From Humibacillus sp. DSM 29435 (GTDB taxonomy: Bacteria; Actinomycetota; Actinomycetes; Actinomycetales; Dermatophilaceae), in NCBI RefSeq assembly GCF_001758225.1, contig NZ_MAST01000014.1:1-64000 (forward strand): a stretch of DNA of 64,000 bases, written 5' to 3'. Both the position numbers and the translations under genes were made by a program. The number at the start of each line of letters is the position of its first letter. Position 1 is the stretch's first letter. Of the stretch, positions 8,710 to 17,739 are shown in pieces. Under the pieces are notes generated by a model that had not been told where the DNA came from, searched no databases, and worked only from the letters and a program-made list of their open reading frames with translations.

Positions 8710-10260
8710 ATGGCAGTGACCTTCGTCGACCGCGTGGTGCTGCATCTCAGCGCCGGTTCGGGCGGGCACGGTGTGGCGTCGGTCAAGCGCGAGAAGTTCA
8801 AGCCGCTCGGCGGCCCCGACGGTGGCAACGGCGGGCGGGGCGGCTCGGTGATCCTGCGGGTCGACCCCCAGGCCACGACCCTGCTCGACTACCACCGTCA
8901 CCCGCACCGCGGCGCCCCCAACGGCAAACCCGGAGCGGGCGACGAGCGCAACGGCGCCGACGGCGGTGACCTGGTGCTTCCCGTGCCGGAGGGTACCGTC
9001 GTCAAGGACGGTTCCGGGGCGCTGATCATCGACCTGGTCGGGATCGGCACCGAGCACGTCATCGCAGCCGGCGGCCGCGGGGGGCTGGGCAACCGGGCCC
9101 TCAGCTCGGCCCGTCGGCGGGCCCCCGGCTTTGCCCTGCTCGGTGAGCCGGGTGAGGACATCGACGTCGTGCTCGAGCTCAAGTCGCTCGCCGACGTGGC
9201 CCTGATCGGCTTCCCGAGCGCCGGCAAGAGCTCGCTCGTCTCGGTGGTCTCGGCGGCCAAGCCGAAGATCGCCGACTACCCCTTCACGACTCTCGTGCCC
9301 AACCTCGGTGTCGTGACGGCCGGATCGAGCCGGTTCACCATCGCCGACGTGCCGGGCCTGATCCCGGGCGCCCACGAGGGCAAGGGGCTGGGTCTGGAGT
9401 TCCTGCGCCACGTCGAGCGCTGCTCGGTGCTGGTGCACGTCATCGACTGCGCGACCCTCGAGCCGGGCCGCGACCCGATGACCGACCTCGACGTCATCGA
9501 GAAGGAGCTCTCGCTCTACGTTCCCGACGCCGATCTCGGTGGCCGCCCGCTGGCTGAACGCACCCGCATCGTCGTGCTGAACAAGGCTGACGTGCCGGAG
9601 GCGCGTGAGCTCGCCGAGATGGTCAAACCCGACCTGGAGGCCCGTGGCATCGAGGTGTACATCATCTCGGCCGTCGCGCACCAAGGCCTGCGTGAGCTGA
9701 CCTTCGCCATGGCGCGGCACGTCGACGCGGCCCGGGCCCAGCTCGAGCAGGTCGTGCCCCCGCGCGTCGTGCTGCGACCACGATCGGTCGACGACCACGG
9801 CTTCGAGGTCAAGCGCGAGAGCGGCACCGGAGGAGAGGTCGAGGGCGACTTCTACCGGATCACCGGGGTGCGACCCGTGCGCTGGGTGCGCCAGACCGAC
9901 TTCTCCAACGACGAGGCTGTCGGCTACCTCGCTGACCGGCTGGCCCGCCTCGGGGTCGAGGAGGCGCTCTACAAGGTCGGCGCCGTGGCCGGAGACACGG
10001 TCGTCATCGGCGCCGGCGACGACGGCGTCATCTTCGACTGGGAACCGACGCTCCAGGCCGGGGCCGAGCTGCTCGGCAGCCGCGGCACCGACCTGCGCCT
10101 CGAGGAGCCGTCGCGGCCGACCCGCGACGAGAAGCGAGAAGCCCAGGCCAACCGCTACGCCGCCCGTGCCGCCACCCAGGAGGAGCTCGAGGCCGAACGT
10201 CGCTCGGGCCTGTGGCAGCTGCGCCGGCACGAGGTCGACGAGGACGAGCCGACCTCCTGA
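8710..10260 (+). CDS. obgE: Obg family GTPase (ribosome assembly / stress GTPase)
   Basis: This 516-residue GTPase binds the 50S subunit and couples ribosome maturation to growth state. The N-terminal Obg fold (residues 1-160) has the Gly-rich GSGGHG and [11 protein letters not shown] strands. The G domain starts with P-loop GFPSAGKSS (about 167), then switch DVPGL and the base-specific NKAD. The C-terminal OCT domain runs from about 360 to 440 ([20 protein letters not shown]), followed by a basic tail. The ATG at 8710 is chosen because GGAAAG lies 11 nt upstream; a GTG at 8701 is too close to it. In most actinobacteria proB and proA follow directly; here a two-component and transporter block is inserted first. 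Confidence 0.97.
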   Translation: MAVTFVDRVVLHLSAGSGGHGVASVKREKFKPLGGPDGGNGGRGGSVILRVDPQATTLLDYHRHPHRGAPNGKPGAGDERNGADGGDLVLPVPEGTVVKDGSGALIIDLVGIGTEHVIAAGGRGGLGNRALSSARRRAPGFALLGEPGEDIDVVLELKSLADVALIGFPSAGKSSLVSVVSAAKPKIADYPFTTLVPNLGVVTAGSSRFTIADVPGLIPGAHEGKGLGLEFLRHVERCSVLVHVIDCATLEPGRDPMTDLDVIEKELSLYVPDADLGGRPLAERTRIVVLNKADVPEARELAEMVKPDLEARGIEVYIISAVAHQGLRELTFAMARHVDAARAQLEQVVPPRVVLRPRSVDDHGFEVKRESGTGGEVEGDFYRITGVRPVRWVRQTDFSNDEAVGYLADRLARLGVEEALYKVGAVAGDTVVIGAGDDGVIFDWEPTLQAGAELLGSRGTDLRLEEPSRPTRDEKREAQANRYAARAATQEELEAERRSGLWQLRRHEVDEDEPTS

Positions 10261-10383
10261 CGAGTCACCGCCGGCGGCCGCCAGAACGGGTTGCCTGCTC
10301 GACCTCGGCCGGGTGCTCCCCGACCGGCATCCATGATGACTGGTCGAATGGCCACGGGGTCAGTGTGTTCTAGGGTGACCGTC

Positions 10384-11508
10384 ATGAGCTCGTGGGGCGC
10401 ACTGCTGCGCCGGGGACACCTCGGCACCGAGGCCGACCGAGCGACCTATCGCACCCTCCACACGGCCCTGCTCGCCTCGCCGCCGCTGCGCACCGGGCTG
10501 CATGCCGCCTCGGCCGAGCGCGCCCTGAAGCACCTGCGCACCCTGCTCGGCGCGCCGGCCCTGGCCATGACCGACACGAGCTCCCTGCTCGCCTGGGAGG
10601 GCGGACGCGCCCACCACTCACCCCAGACGACGGTCATCGCCGCTCCGACGCTCGAGCACGGACGCACCACGGTGCTCGACGGCGCCGACATCGCCTGCCC
10701 CGAGGCGTCGTGCACCGTGCGTCAGGCCGTGGTCGCGCCCCTCGATGTCGACGGGCTGGTGGTCGGTACCCTGCAGGTGTTCACCGACCATGCCTCGGCC
10801 GGGCTCGTGCGAGCCACCAACGAGGTGGCCCGCTGGGTCTCGGGGCAGCTCGAGCTCGCTGAGCTCGACGCCTCGCGCACCCGGCTGATGGAGGCCGAGG
10901 TGCGGGCCCTGCGGGCCCAGATCAGCCCGCACTTCATCTACAACTCACTGACGGCGATCGCCTCCTTCACCCGCACCGACCCCGAGCGGGCCCGCGAGCT
11001 GCTGCTCGATCTGGCCGAGTTCACCCGCTACTCCTTCCGGCGCCACGGTGAGTTCACGACCCTCGCTGAGGAGCTGCGCTCGATCGAGGCCTACCTGGTG
11101 ATCGAGAAGGCCCGCTTCGGAGACCGGCTGACCGTGACCCTGCGCGTGGCGCCGGAGGTGCTCCCCGTCGTGGTGCCCTTCCTCTGCCTCCAGCCGATCG
11201 TCGAGAACGCGGTGCGGCACGGGCTGGAGGGCAAGGCCGGGCCGGGCGAGATCAGCATCCTGGCCCACGACGTCGACCGCGACTGTGTCGTCATCATCGA
11301 GGACAACGGCGTCGGCGAGGACCCCGAGCGGGTGCGCCGGGTGCTGGCCGGTGACGACTCAGGTGACTCGGTGGGCCTGGCCAACGTCGACGAACGGCTG
11401 CGGGCCACCTTCGGCGACGACTACGGCCTCGTCGTCGAGACCGCCCAAGGGGCCGGCACCCGCGTCGTCGTGCGGCTGCCCAAGTTCCGGCCGGGAGTCT
11501 ACGTATGA
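10384..11508 (+). CDS. LytS/BtsS-type sensor histidine kinase, soluble with GAF-like domain
   Basis: This 374-residue kinase autophosphorylates on His183 (ISPHFIYNSL) and pairs with the LytTR regulator that overlaps it by 4 bp. Residues about 40-170 look like a GAF-type sensor (QAVVAPLDVDGLVVGTLQVF); no membrane segment is seen, so the signal is probably cytoplasmic. The ATPase domain has PIVENAVRHG (N box), IIEDNGVG and GAGTRVVVRLP. The start is leaderless-like: TAGGGT (10371-10376), 7 nt, ATG. The next genes encode monocarboxylate-type symporters. In E. coli the related BtsSR senses pyruvate and controls a pyruvate transporter, so a similar role in sensing a small organic acid is inferred. 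Confidence 0.88.
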   Translation: MSSWGALLRRGHLGTEADRATYRTLHTALLASPPLRTGLHAASAERALKHLRTLLGAPALAMTDTSSLLAWEGGRAHHSPQTTVIAAPTLEHGRTTVLDGADIACPEASCTVRQAVVAPLDVDGLVVGTLQVFTDHASAGLVRATNEVARWVSGQLELAELDASRTRLMEAEVRALRAQISPHFIYNSLTAIASFTRTDPERARELLLDLAEFTRYSFRRHGEFTTLAEELRSIEAYLVIEKARFGDRLTVTLRVAPEVLPVVVPFLCLQPIVENAVRHGLEGKAGPGEISILAHDVDRDCVVIIEDNGVGEDPERVRRVLAGDDSGDSVGLANVDERLRATFGDDYGLVVETAQGAGTRVVVRLPKFRPGVYV

Positions 11509-12308
11509 GCCTGCCGCCGGCAGCCGGGACTGACGGGGGAGCCCCTCCGGCCCCGACCACGCTGCGCGTGCTCGCGGTCGACGACGAGGCGCCGGCCCTC
11601 GACGAGCTGGTGTGGATGCTGGGACGTCACCCCCAGGTGGGCCGGGTGCTCTCGGCGGGCTCCGGCGAGGCGGCGCTGCGGGTGCTGCACGAGCAGCAGG
11701 TCGACGCGATCTTCCTCGACGTGCAGATGCCCGGCCTGAGCGGTCTCGACCTCGCCCGGGTGCTCGCGCGGTTCGCGGCCGCGCCGCCCGTGGTGTTCGT
11801 CACCGCCCACGAGCAGCACGCGGTCGACGCCTTCGAGCTCAACGTCGTCGACTACGTGCTGAAACCGGTGCGCGACGAGCGGCTCGCCGAGGCGGTCCGC
11901 CGGGTCGCGCAGGCCGTCGAGGGCAAAGAGCAGGGCGGGGCGGGGGCCACGAGCGACGACGAGTCGATCGTCGTCGAGCTCGGCGGCGTGAGCCGCCTCC
12001 TGCCGCGGAGCGACGTGATGTGGGTCGAGGCCCACGGCGACTACGCGAGGCTGCACACGGCATCCGAGAGCCACCTCGTGCGGATGCCGCTGTCGACCCT
12101 CGCCGACGAGTGGCACGAATCGGGCTTCGTGCGCATCCACCGCAGCTTTCTCGTCTCGCTCGGGCACATCGCCGAATGGCGCACCGAGGCCGGGCGCACG
12201 ACGGTGGTCGTCGGCGGTCACGAGCTCATGGTCAGCCGGCGGCACACCCGCGCCCTGCGTGACCTGCTCGTGCGTCGCGCCCAGCCCCGTGCGCGAGGTG
12301 GCGGATGA
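11505..12308 (+). CDS. LytTR-family response regulator
   Basis: This 267-residue transcriptional regulator has a receiver domain at 20-140 with the acidic pair in VLAVDDEAPA, phospho-acceptor Asp72 (FLDVQMPG) and Lys in VLKPV. The LytTR DNA-binding domain occupies about 165-262, with VMWVEAHGDYARLHT and FVRIHRSFLVS, followed by VSRRHTRALRDLL. The ATG overlaps the kinase stop as ATGA, indicating translational coupling. It probably activates the downstream transporter genes. Confidence 0.92.
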   Translation: MSLPPAAGTDGGAPPAPTTLRVLAVDDEAPALDELVWMLGRHPQVGRVLSAGSGEAALRVLHEQQVDAIFLDVQMPGLSGLDLARVLARFAAAPPVVFVTAHEQHAVDAFELNVVDYVLKPVRDERLAEAVRRVAQAVEGKEQGGAGATSDDESIVVELGGVSRLLPRSDVMWVEAHGDYARLHTASESHLVRMPLSTLADEWHESGFVRIHRSFLVSLGHIAEWRTEAGRTTVVVGGHELMVSRRHTRALRDLLVRRAQPRARGGG

Positions 12309-12682
12309 GCTCTGACGAGGTGCGGGCCCGGGTGCGGGTGGTGAGCCCCCGCACCTCGGCAGCCCGCACCCGGACCATGTCGATCGCCTCGGAGATCGAC
12401 GAGCAGACCCGGCTCGGTGAGGTGTACATCGTCTCGTTGATGCGCAGCCAGCTGCGCCTCGCGATCGGGGTGCTCGCCGTGCTGGCGGTGACGCTCGGCG
12501 GGCTGCCGCTGCTCTTTCACCTCGTGCCGCAGATCGGGCGCGTCGAGCTGTTCGGTGTGCCGCTGCCCTGGCTGCTGCTGTCGGTGTTCGCGTTCACCGA
12601 GATCATCGGGCTCGGCTGGCTGTACGTGCGCCAGGCCGAGAAGAACGAAGACGACTTCAGCGACCTGCTGGAGGGCCGATGA
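12305..12682 (+). CDS. DUF485-like small membrane protein, partner of the first symporter
   Basis: This 125-residue protein has two membrane helices (about 52-74 and 86-108) after a polar N-terminus. The spacing SLMRSQLRLA...LPWLLLS...WLYVRQAEKNEDDF resembles the small DUF485/YjcH-type subunits encoded before acetate-type symporters. It overlaps its neighbours by ATGA at both ends, so the four genes from the kinase onward form a tight operon. The match to DUF485 is weaker than for the second cassette; role inferred from position. Confidence 0.7.
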   Translation: MSSDEVRARVRVVSPRTSAARTRTMSIASEIDEQTRLGEVYIVSLMRSQLRLAIGVLAVLAVTLGGLPLLFHLVPQIGRVELFGVPLPWLLLSVFAFTEIIGLGWLYVRQAEKNEDDFSDLLEGR

Positions 12683-14247
12683 ACCCCGCCGCCACGATCG
12701 GGGCCATCATCGTGGTGTCGATCGCGTCGCTCGCCGTCGGCGCGTTCGGGCTGCGGTTCTCGCGCACCGTCAGCGACTTCTACGTCGCCTCACGTGGGGT
12801 CGGCCCGTTGCTCAACGCGTCGGCCATCAGCGGTGAGTATCTCTCTGCCGCATCGTTCCTCGGCGTCGCGGGGCTGATCCTCGCCCGCGGGGTCGACATG
12901 CTCTGGCTACCCGTGGGCTGGACGGCGGGCTACCTGCTGCTGCTCGTGTTCGTCGCGGCGCCGTTGCGCCGCTCCGGCGCCTACACCCTGCCCGACTTCG
13001 CCCAGCTGCGCACCGAGTCGCAGACGGCGAGGCGCGTCTCGAGCGCCCTCGTGGTCGCGATCGGCCTGCTCTACCTGATCCCGCAGTTCCAGGGGGCCGG
13101 GCTGACCCTGCGCACACTGACCGGTGCCCCGTCGTGGGTCGGCCAGGTCGCCGTCGCCGTCGTCGTGTGCCTGGCCGTGCTGCCCGGCGGCATGCGCAGC
13201 GTCACCCTCGTGCAGGCCTTCCACTACTGGCTCAAGCTGCTGGCCCTGTTGACGCCCGTCTTCTTCCTGCTGGTCGCCCTCGCCGCCCGGGGTGGTGCCG
13301 ACGCGGTCGGCACGCTCGGCACCGTCGACGTCACAGACTGGGTCGAGCCGCTGGCCGGCGACCACGCGCTCTACCTGACGTACTCGCTCGTGCTCGCCAC
13401 CTTCTTCGGCGCGATGGGTCTCCCGCACGTGGTCGTGCGTTTCTACACCAACCCCGACGGGCGGGCCGCCCGACGCACCACCCTGGTCGTGCTCGCGCTG
13501 CTCTCCGGGTTCTACCTGCTGCCGATCCTCTACGGCGTGCTGGGGCGACTGCTGGCCTTCGACCTCGTGGCCGCCGGGCGCACCGACTCGGTGGTGCTCG
13601 AGCTGCCGAGCCGGGTGTTCGACGGGGTGCTCGGCCAGGGCTTGACCGCCCTGGTGGGGGCCGGCGCGTTCGCCGCGTTCCTGTCGACCTCCACCGGGCT
13701 CGTGGTGTCGGTGGCGGGAGTGCTGAGCCAGGACCTGCTGCGGTCGGGGCCCGGACACCGACACGGCATCCGCACCTTCCGGATCGCCACCGTCATCGCG
13801 GTCGCCGTGGGGGTGGCCCTCACCTTCTTGTCGGTCAACGTGCCCGTCGCGCACGCCGTCGAGCTGGCGTTCGCGGTGGCGGCGTCGACCTTCTGCCCTC
13901 TGCTCGTGCTCGGCATCTGGTGGCGGGGGCTCACCGCCATCGGGGCGGTGGCCGGCCTCGTCGTCGGAGGCGGGCTGTCGGGGTCAGCCGTGGTCGCCAC
14001 CACGTTCGGGGTCGACCGCGGTGACTGGCTGGGCGTGATCATCTCCCAGCCGGCCGCCGTGACCGTGCCGACCGCCTTCGCCACGATGGTGCTCGGCTCG
14101 TTGCTGACCCGCGCACGGCGCCCCGAACACGTGGCCCAGACCATGGTTCGCCTGCACGCGCCCGAGCACCTGGAGCTCAACCGCGGCCCGTTCCACCCCG
14201 AACGGGCGACCGTTCATCGCGTCGAACCGACCGCTCGGCGCCGCTAG
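12679..14247 (+). CDS. sodium:solute symporter family, acetate/monocarboxylate type (first copy)
   Basis: This 522-residue integral membrane protein has about thirteen hydrophobic helices. It carries the ActP-like motif SDFYVASRGVGPLLNASAIS near the N-terminus, then GEYLSAASFLGVAG and GLPHVVVRFYTNPD. Such carriers take up acetate, pyruvate, propionate or similar acids with Na+ or H+. It forms a cassette with the DUF485-like gene. Identity to a single substrate cannot be read from sequence. The operon context suggests that the adjacent two-component system controls it. Confidence 0.88.
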   Translation: MNPAATIGAIIVVSIASLAVGAFGLRFSRTVSDFYVASRGVGPLLNASAISGEYLSAASFLGVAGLILARGVDMLWLPVGWTAGYLLLLVFVAAPLRRSGAYTLPDFAQLRTESQTARRVSSALVVAIGLLYLIPQFQGAGLTLRTLTGAPSWVGQVAVAVVVCLAVLPGGMRSVTLVQAFHYWLKLLALLTPVFFLLVALAARGGADAVGTLGTVDVTDWVEPLAGDHALYLTYSLVLATFFGAMGLPHVVVRFYTNPDGRAARRTTLVVLALLSGFYLLPILYGVLGRLLAFDLVAAGRTDSVVLELPSRVFDGVLGQGLTALVGAGAFAAFLSTSTGLVVSVAGVLSQDLLRSGPGHRHGIRTFRIATVIAVAVGVALTFLSVNVPVAHAVELAFAVAASTFCPLLVLGIWWRGLTAIGAVAGLVVGGGLSGSAVVATTFGVDRGDWLGVIISQPAAVTVPTAFATMVLGSLLTRARRPEHVAQTMVRLHAPEHLELNRGPFHPERATVHRVEPTARRR

Positions 14248-14263
14248 AACTGCATCCGGCGAC

Positions 14264-14286
14264 TCGTCGCCGCCGCTTGGCGACGA
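14264..14286 (+). terminator. hairpin after the first symporter gene
   Basis: TCGTCGCC and GGCGACGA form a perfect eight-pair stem around GCCGCTT. It lies 17 bp after the stop and has no T tract. The 198-bp gap to the next cassette may therefore hold a separate promoter; TACGGT at 14328-14333 is a possible -10. Confidence 0.45.
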
Positions 14287-14445
14287 CACCCCCGTGCCCC
14301 CTGTACCGGCTCGCGTCGCGGCTCCTACGGTGGCACCGCCGGGCGAGCACTGGTGCCCGGAAGGTCCACGGCCGTAAGGTCCCCGGCGGCGCAGTCTGCC
14401 GCATCGACGTCGCGACCCAACCCAGCGCCCCCGGAGGTGGCCTCA

Positions 14446-14775
14446 GTGAGCAAAGAAGCTCTCGAAACCGAAGATCCGAACATCGCCCTGCAGAACTCCG
14501 ACGACTTCATCGAGCTGCGCAGGAAGTTCCGCAAGTTCGTCTTCCCGATGACCGGGGCCTTCCTGGCCTGGTACTTCCTCTACGTGCTGCTGGCCGTGCT
14601 GGCGCACGACTTCATGGGCACCAGGGTGATCGGCAACATCACCTGGGGCCTCATCCTGGGCCTGCTGCAGTTCGTGACCACCTTCACCATCACCATCGTC
14701 TACGTGCGCTGGGCGGGCCGTGAGTTCGACCCGCGGGCCGAGGCGTTGGCCCAGAAGATGGGGGCGCTCAAGTGA
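14446..14775 (+). CDS. DUF485 domain protein, partner of the second symporter
   Basis: This 109-residue protein is a clear DUF485 member: LQNSDDFIELRRKFRKFVFP is followed by two helices (MTGAFLAWYFLYVLLAVLA and ILGLLQFVTTFTITIVYVRW) and an acidic/Arg end. The GTG at 14446 is chosen because GGAGG lies 9 nt before it; earlier in-frame starts lack a site. It overlaps the next gene by GTGA. DUF485 proteins accompany ActP-type acetate permeases in many bacteria. Confidence 0.9.
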   Translation: MSKEALETEDPNIALQNSDDFIELRRKFRKFVFPMTGAFLAWYFLYVLLAVLAHDFMGTRVIGNITWGLILGLLQFVTTFTITIVYVRWAGREFDPRAEALAQKMGALK

Positions 14776-16421
14776 ACACCGCACTCGCTCCCACGCTCAT
14801 GCCGACCGCGACGACCGTCGGCAACCCGGCGATCAACATCGGCATCTTCGCCCTCTTCGTCGTGGTCACCCTGGCCATCGTCATCCGCGTCTCACGCAAC
14901 AACAACACCGCCGCGGAGTACTACGCCGGCGGGCGGGCCTTCACCGGCCGGCAGAACGGCATCGCGATCGCCGGTGACTACCTCTCGGCCGCCTCGTTCC
15001 TCGGTATCGCAGGCGCTATCGCCGTCAACGGCTACGACGGGTTCCTCTACTCCATCGGCTTCCTCGTCGCGTGGCTCGTGGCCCTGCTGCTCGTGGCCGA
15101 GCTGCTGCGCAACGTCGGTAAGTACACGATGGCCGACGTGCTGAGCTTCCGGCTTCGCCAGCGCCCCGTGCGCATCGCGGCGGCCATCTCCACCCTCGCC
15201 GTCTCGTTCTTCTACCTGCTCGCCCAGATGGCCGGGGCCGGTGGGCTCGTGGCTCTTCTGCTGGGCATCGAGGGCGACCTCGGGCAGCGGCTGGTCATCG
15301 TCGTCGTCGGCATCATCATGCTCTTCTACGTCATCTTCGGCGGCATGAAGGGCACGACGTGGGTGCAGATCATCAAGGCGGTGCTGCTCATCATCGGGGC
15401 CGTCGTCATGACGGTCTGGGTGCTGGCCAAGTTCGGCTTCAACATCTCCACCCTGCTCGGCGACGCGGCGGCTGCCGCCCCGGCTGCTGCCGACGGAACG
15501 GCGCGCGACCTGCTCGCGCCGGGGCTGCAGTACAAGAACCCGGTCGACTTCATCTCGCTCGCTCTGGCCCTGGTGCTCGGCACCGCCGGGCTGCCGCACG
15601 TGCTGATGCGGTTCTACACGGTGCCGACCTCCCGCGAGGCACGCCGGTCGGTGGAGTGGGCCATCTGGCTCATCGGCGCGTTCTACCTGCTCACCCTCGT
15701 GCTCGGCTTCGGTGCCGCAGAGCTCGTGGGCGCCAAGGCCATCAAGGCCGCACCCGGCGGGGCCAACTCCGCCGCACCGCTGCTCGCCTTCGAGCTCGGC
15801 GGGGAGATTCTCCTCGGCGTCATCTCGGCCGTGGCGTTCGCGACGATCCTCGCGGTCGTCGCCGGGCTCACCATCACCGCCAGCGCGTCCCTCTCGCACG
15901 ACGTCTACAACACGCTCGTCAAGAAGGGCAACGCGACTCCGGAGGAGGAGGTCAAGGTCGCGCGCATCTCGGCGCTCGTGCTGGGAGCCGTCGCCATCGT
16001 CGGTGGCATCTTCGCGCTGGGGCAGAACATCGCCTTCCTCGTGGCCCTCGCGTTCGCCGTCGCGGCGAGCGCCAACCTGCCGACGATCCTCTACTCGCTC
16101 TTCTGGAAGCGGTTCAACACCAGGGGCGCACTGTGGAGCATCTACGGCGGTCTTATCAGCGCGATCACCCTCATCGTGTTCTCGCCGGTCGTGTCGGGCA
16201 AGCCCATCGACGCGGTGACGGGCAAGAGCCCGTCGATGCTCCAGGGCGTCGACTTCCACTGGTTCCCGCTCGACAACCCGGGCATCATCTCGATTCCCCT
16301 CGGCTTCGTCCTCGGCTACATCGGCACGCTGACGAGTCGGGAGTACAACGCCGCGAAGTACGCCGAGATGGAGGTGCGTTCGCTCACCGGCTACGGAGCC
16401 GAGGGAGCCTCGCAGCACTGA
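14772..16421 (+). CDS. cation/acetate symporter, ActP/MctC-like (second copy)
   Basis: This 549-residue secondary transporter shows the ActP pattern: NNNTAAEYYAGGRAFTGRQN, GDYLSAASFLGIAG, FGGMKGTTWVQI and GLPHVLMRFYTVP. Around thirteen helices are visible. It is the closer of the two copies to ActP/MctC proteins that import acetate, propionate or pyruvate. The paralogous cassette directly upstream suggests either a tandem duplication or division of substrate range. A long perfect hairpin ends the unit at 16462. Confidence 0.92.
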   Translation: MNTALAPTLMPTATTVGNPAINIGIFALFVVVTLAIVIRVSRNNNTAAEYYAGGRAFTGRQNGIAIAGDYLSAASFLGIAGAIAVNGYDGFLYSIGFLVAWLVALLLVAELLRNVGKYTMADVLSFRLRQRPVRIAAAISTLAVSFFYLLAQMAGAGGLVALLLGIEGDLGQRLVIVVVGIIMLFYVIFGGMKGTTWVQIIKAVLLIIGAVVMTVWVLAKFGFNISTLLGDAAAAAPAAADGTARDLLAPGLQYKNPVDFISLALALVLGTAGLPHVLMRFYTVPTSREARRSVEWAIWLIGAFYLLTLVLGFGAAELVGAKAIKAAPGGANSAAPLLAFELGGEILLGVISAVAFATILAVVAGLTITASASLSHDVYNTLVKKGNATPEEEVKVARISALVLGAVAIVGGIFALGQNIAFLVALAFAVAASANLPTILYSLFWKRFNTRGALWSIYGGLISAITLIVFSPVVSGKPIDAVTGKSPSMLQGVDFHWFPLDNPGIISIPLGFVLGYIGTLTSREYNAAKYAEMEVRSLTGYGAEGASQH

Positions 16422-16461
16422 CCTGAGTAGCAAGACGCCCGTCGGGAACGACCGACCGGCC

Positions 16462-16502
16462 GCACACGGCATCCACGGCGTCACGCCCTGGATGCCGTGT
16501 GC
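16462..16502. terminator. long hairpin terminator after the symporter operon
   Basis: GCACACGGCATCCA (16462-16475) pairs perfectly with TGGATGCCGTGTGC (16489-16502). GGCG/CGCC pairs extend the stem inside the loop. There is no T tract, as is usual in high-GC actinobacteria. Both arms contain the over-represented GGCATCC/GGATGCC heptamer. Confidence 0.75.
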
Positions 16503-16567
16503 TGTCCCGTGTCTGCCAGCCGGTCGTCCCGCCGGTGGGCGACCCACGACTGCGTAGAGTGCACCGG

Positions 16568-17680
16568 GTGTCAGCTCGAGCGGTCATCAGCAGTGCGAGG
16601 CGCATCGTCGTCAAGGTGGGGTCGAGCTCGCTGACCGGAGTTGACGGCGGCATCGACCACGGCCGGCTCGTGGCGCTCGCCAACGCTTTGGCCCACCGTC
16701 ACGCGCAAGGCTCCCAGCTCGTGCTCGTCAGCTCGGGCGCCATCGCCGCCGGCCTCCACCCGCTCTCGCTGACCGCCCGGCCGCGCGACCTCGCAACCCA
16801 GCAGGCCGCGGCATCCGTCGGCCAGGGGGCGCTGCTCGCGGCCTACACCCAGGCGTTCGTGGCGCACGAGGTCACGGTGGGGCAGGTGCTGCTCACGGCC
16901 GACGACGTGACGAGGCGCTCGCACTACGCGAACGCCCGCCGCACGCTCGAGCGGCTGCTCGACCTGCGGGTGCTGCCCATCGTCAACGAGAACGACACCG
17001 TGGCCACGAGCGAGATCCGGTTCGGTGACAACGACCGGCTGGCGGCGCTGGTCGCCCATCTGATCGACGCCGACGCGCTCGTGCTGCTCTCCGACGTCGA
17101 CGCCCTCTACGACGGGCCGCCGAGCCGGCCCGGTTCGCAGCGCATCCCGGTGGTCGCGGGACCTGACGACATCGCCCACGTCGAGATCGGGGGCAGCAGC
17201 TCCAAGGTCGGCACCGGCGGCATGGCGACCAAGATCGAGGCCGCCCGCATCGCCACGGCCGCCGGGGTGGTCACGGTCGTCACGGCCGCCGACCGGCTCA
17301 CCGAGGTGCTGACCGGTGGCGACGTCGGAACCCTGTTCCTGCCCATCGGCGTTCGCGGGCGGTCGAGGCGCCTGTGGCTGCGGCACGCCACGACCGCGCG
17401 TGGCCGCCTCGTGGTCGACGACGGAGCGGTGGCCGCCCTTGTGCAGCGGCAGAAGTCGCTGCTGCCGGCCGGGGTCATCGGCGTCGAGGGCAGCTTCCTC
17501 AGCGGTGACCCGGTCGACGTCTGCGGCCCCGACGGCACGACCATCGCCCGGGGGCTGGTCAACTACAGCTCCGCCGAGCTGCCTCCGCTGCTGGGTCGCT
17601 CGACCAGGGAGCTGGCCGCCGCGCTCGGGCCCGAGTACGAACGCGAGGTCATCCACCGCGACCACCTCGTCATCCTCTGA
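16568..17680 (+). CDS. proB: glutamate 5-kinase
   Basis: This enzyme phosphorylates glutamate to gamma-glutamyl phosphate, the first step of proline synthesis, and is usually feedback-inhibited by proline. The 370-residue product has the amino-acid-kinase fold with VVKVGSSSLT, LVSSGAIAAGL, NENDTVATSEIRFGDNDRLA and LLSDVDALY. A C-terminal PUA domain (about 275-365) includes GVIGVEGSFLSGD. The GTG at 16568 fits a leaderless start with TAGAGT at 16555-16560; an in-frame GTG at 16559 is possible. proA follows 59 bp downstream. Confidence 0.95.
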   Translation: MSARAVISSARRIVVKVGSSSLTGVDGGIDHGRLVALANALAHRHAQGSQLVLVSSGAIAAGLHPLSLTARPRDLATQQAAASVGQGALLAAYTQAFVAHEVTVGQVLLTADDVTRRSHYANARRTLERLLDLRVLPIVNENDTVATSEIRFGDNDRLAALVAHLIDADALVLLSDVDALYDGPPSRPGSQRIPVVAGPDDIAHVEIGGSSSKVGTGGMATKIEAARIATAAGVVTVVTAADRLTEVLTGGDVGTLFLPIGVRGRSRRLWLRHATTARGRLVVDDGAVAALVQRQKSLLPAGVIGVEGSFLSGDPVDVCGPDGTTIARGLVNYSSAELPPLLGRSTRELAAALGPEYEREVIHRDHLVIL

Positions 17681-17739
17681 CGCTGTCGACCTCGACGCAC
17701 GCGTTCGGTGCCAGCAGCGCGACGGCCTAACCTAGAGGC

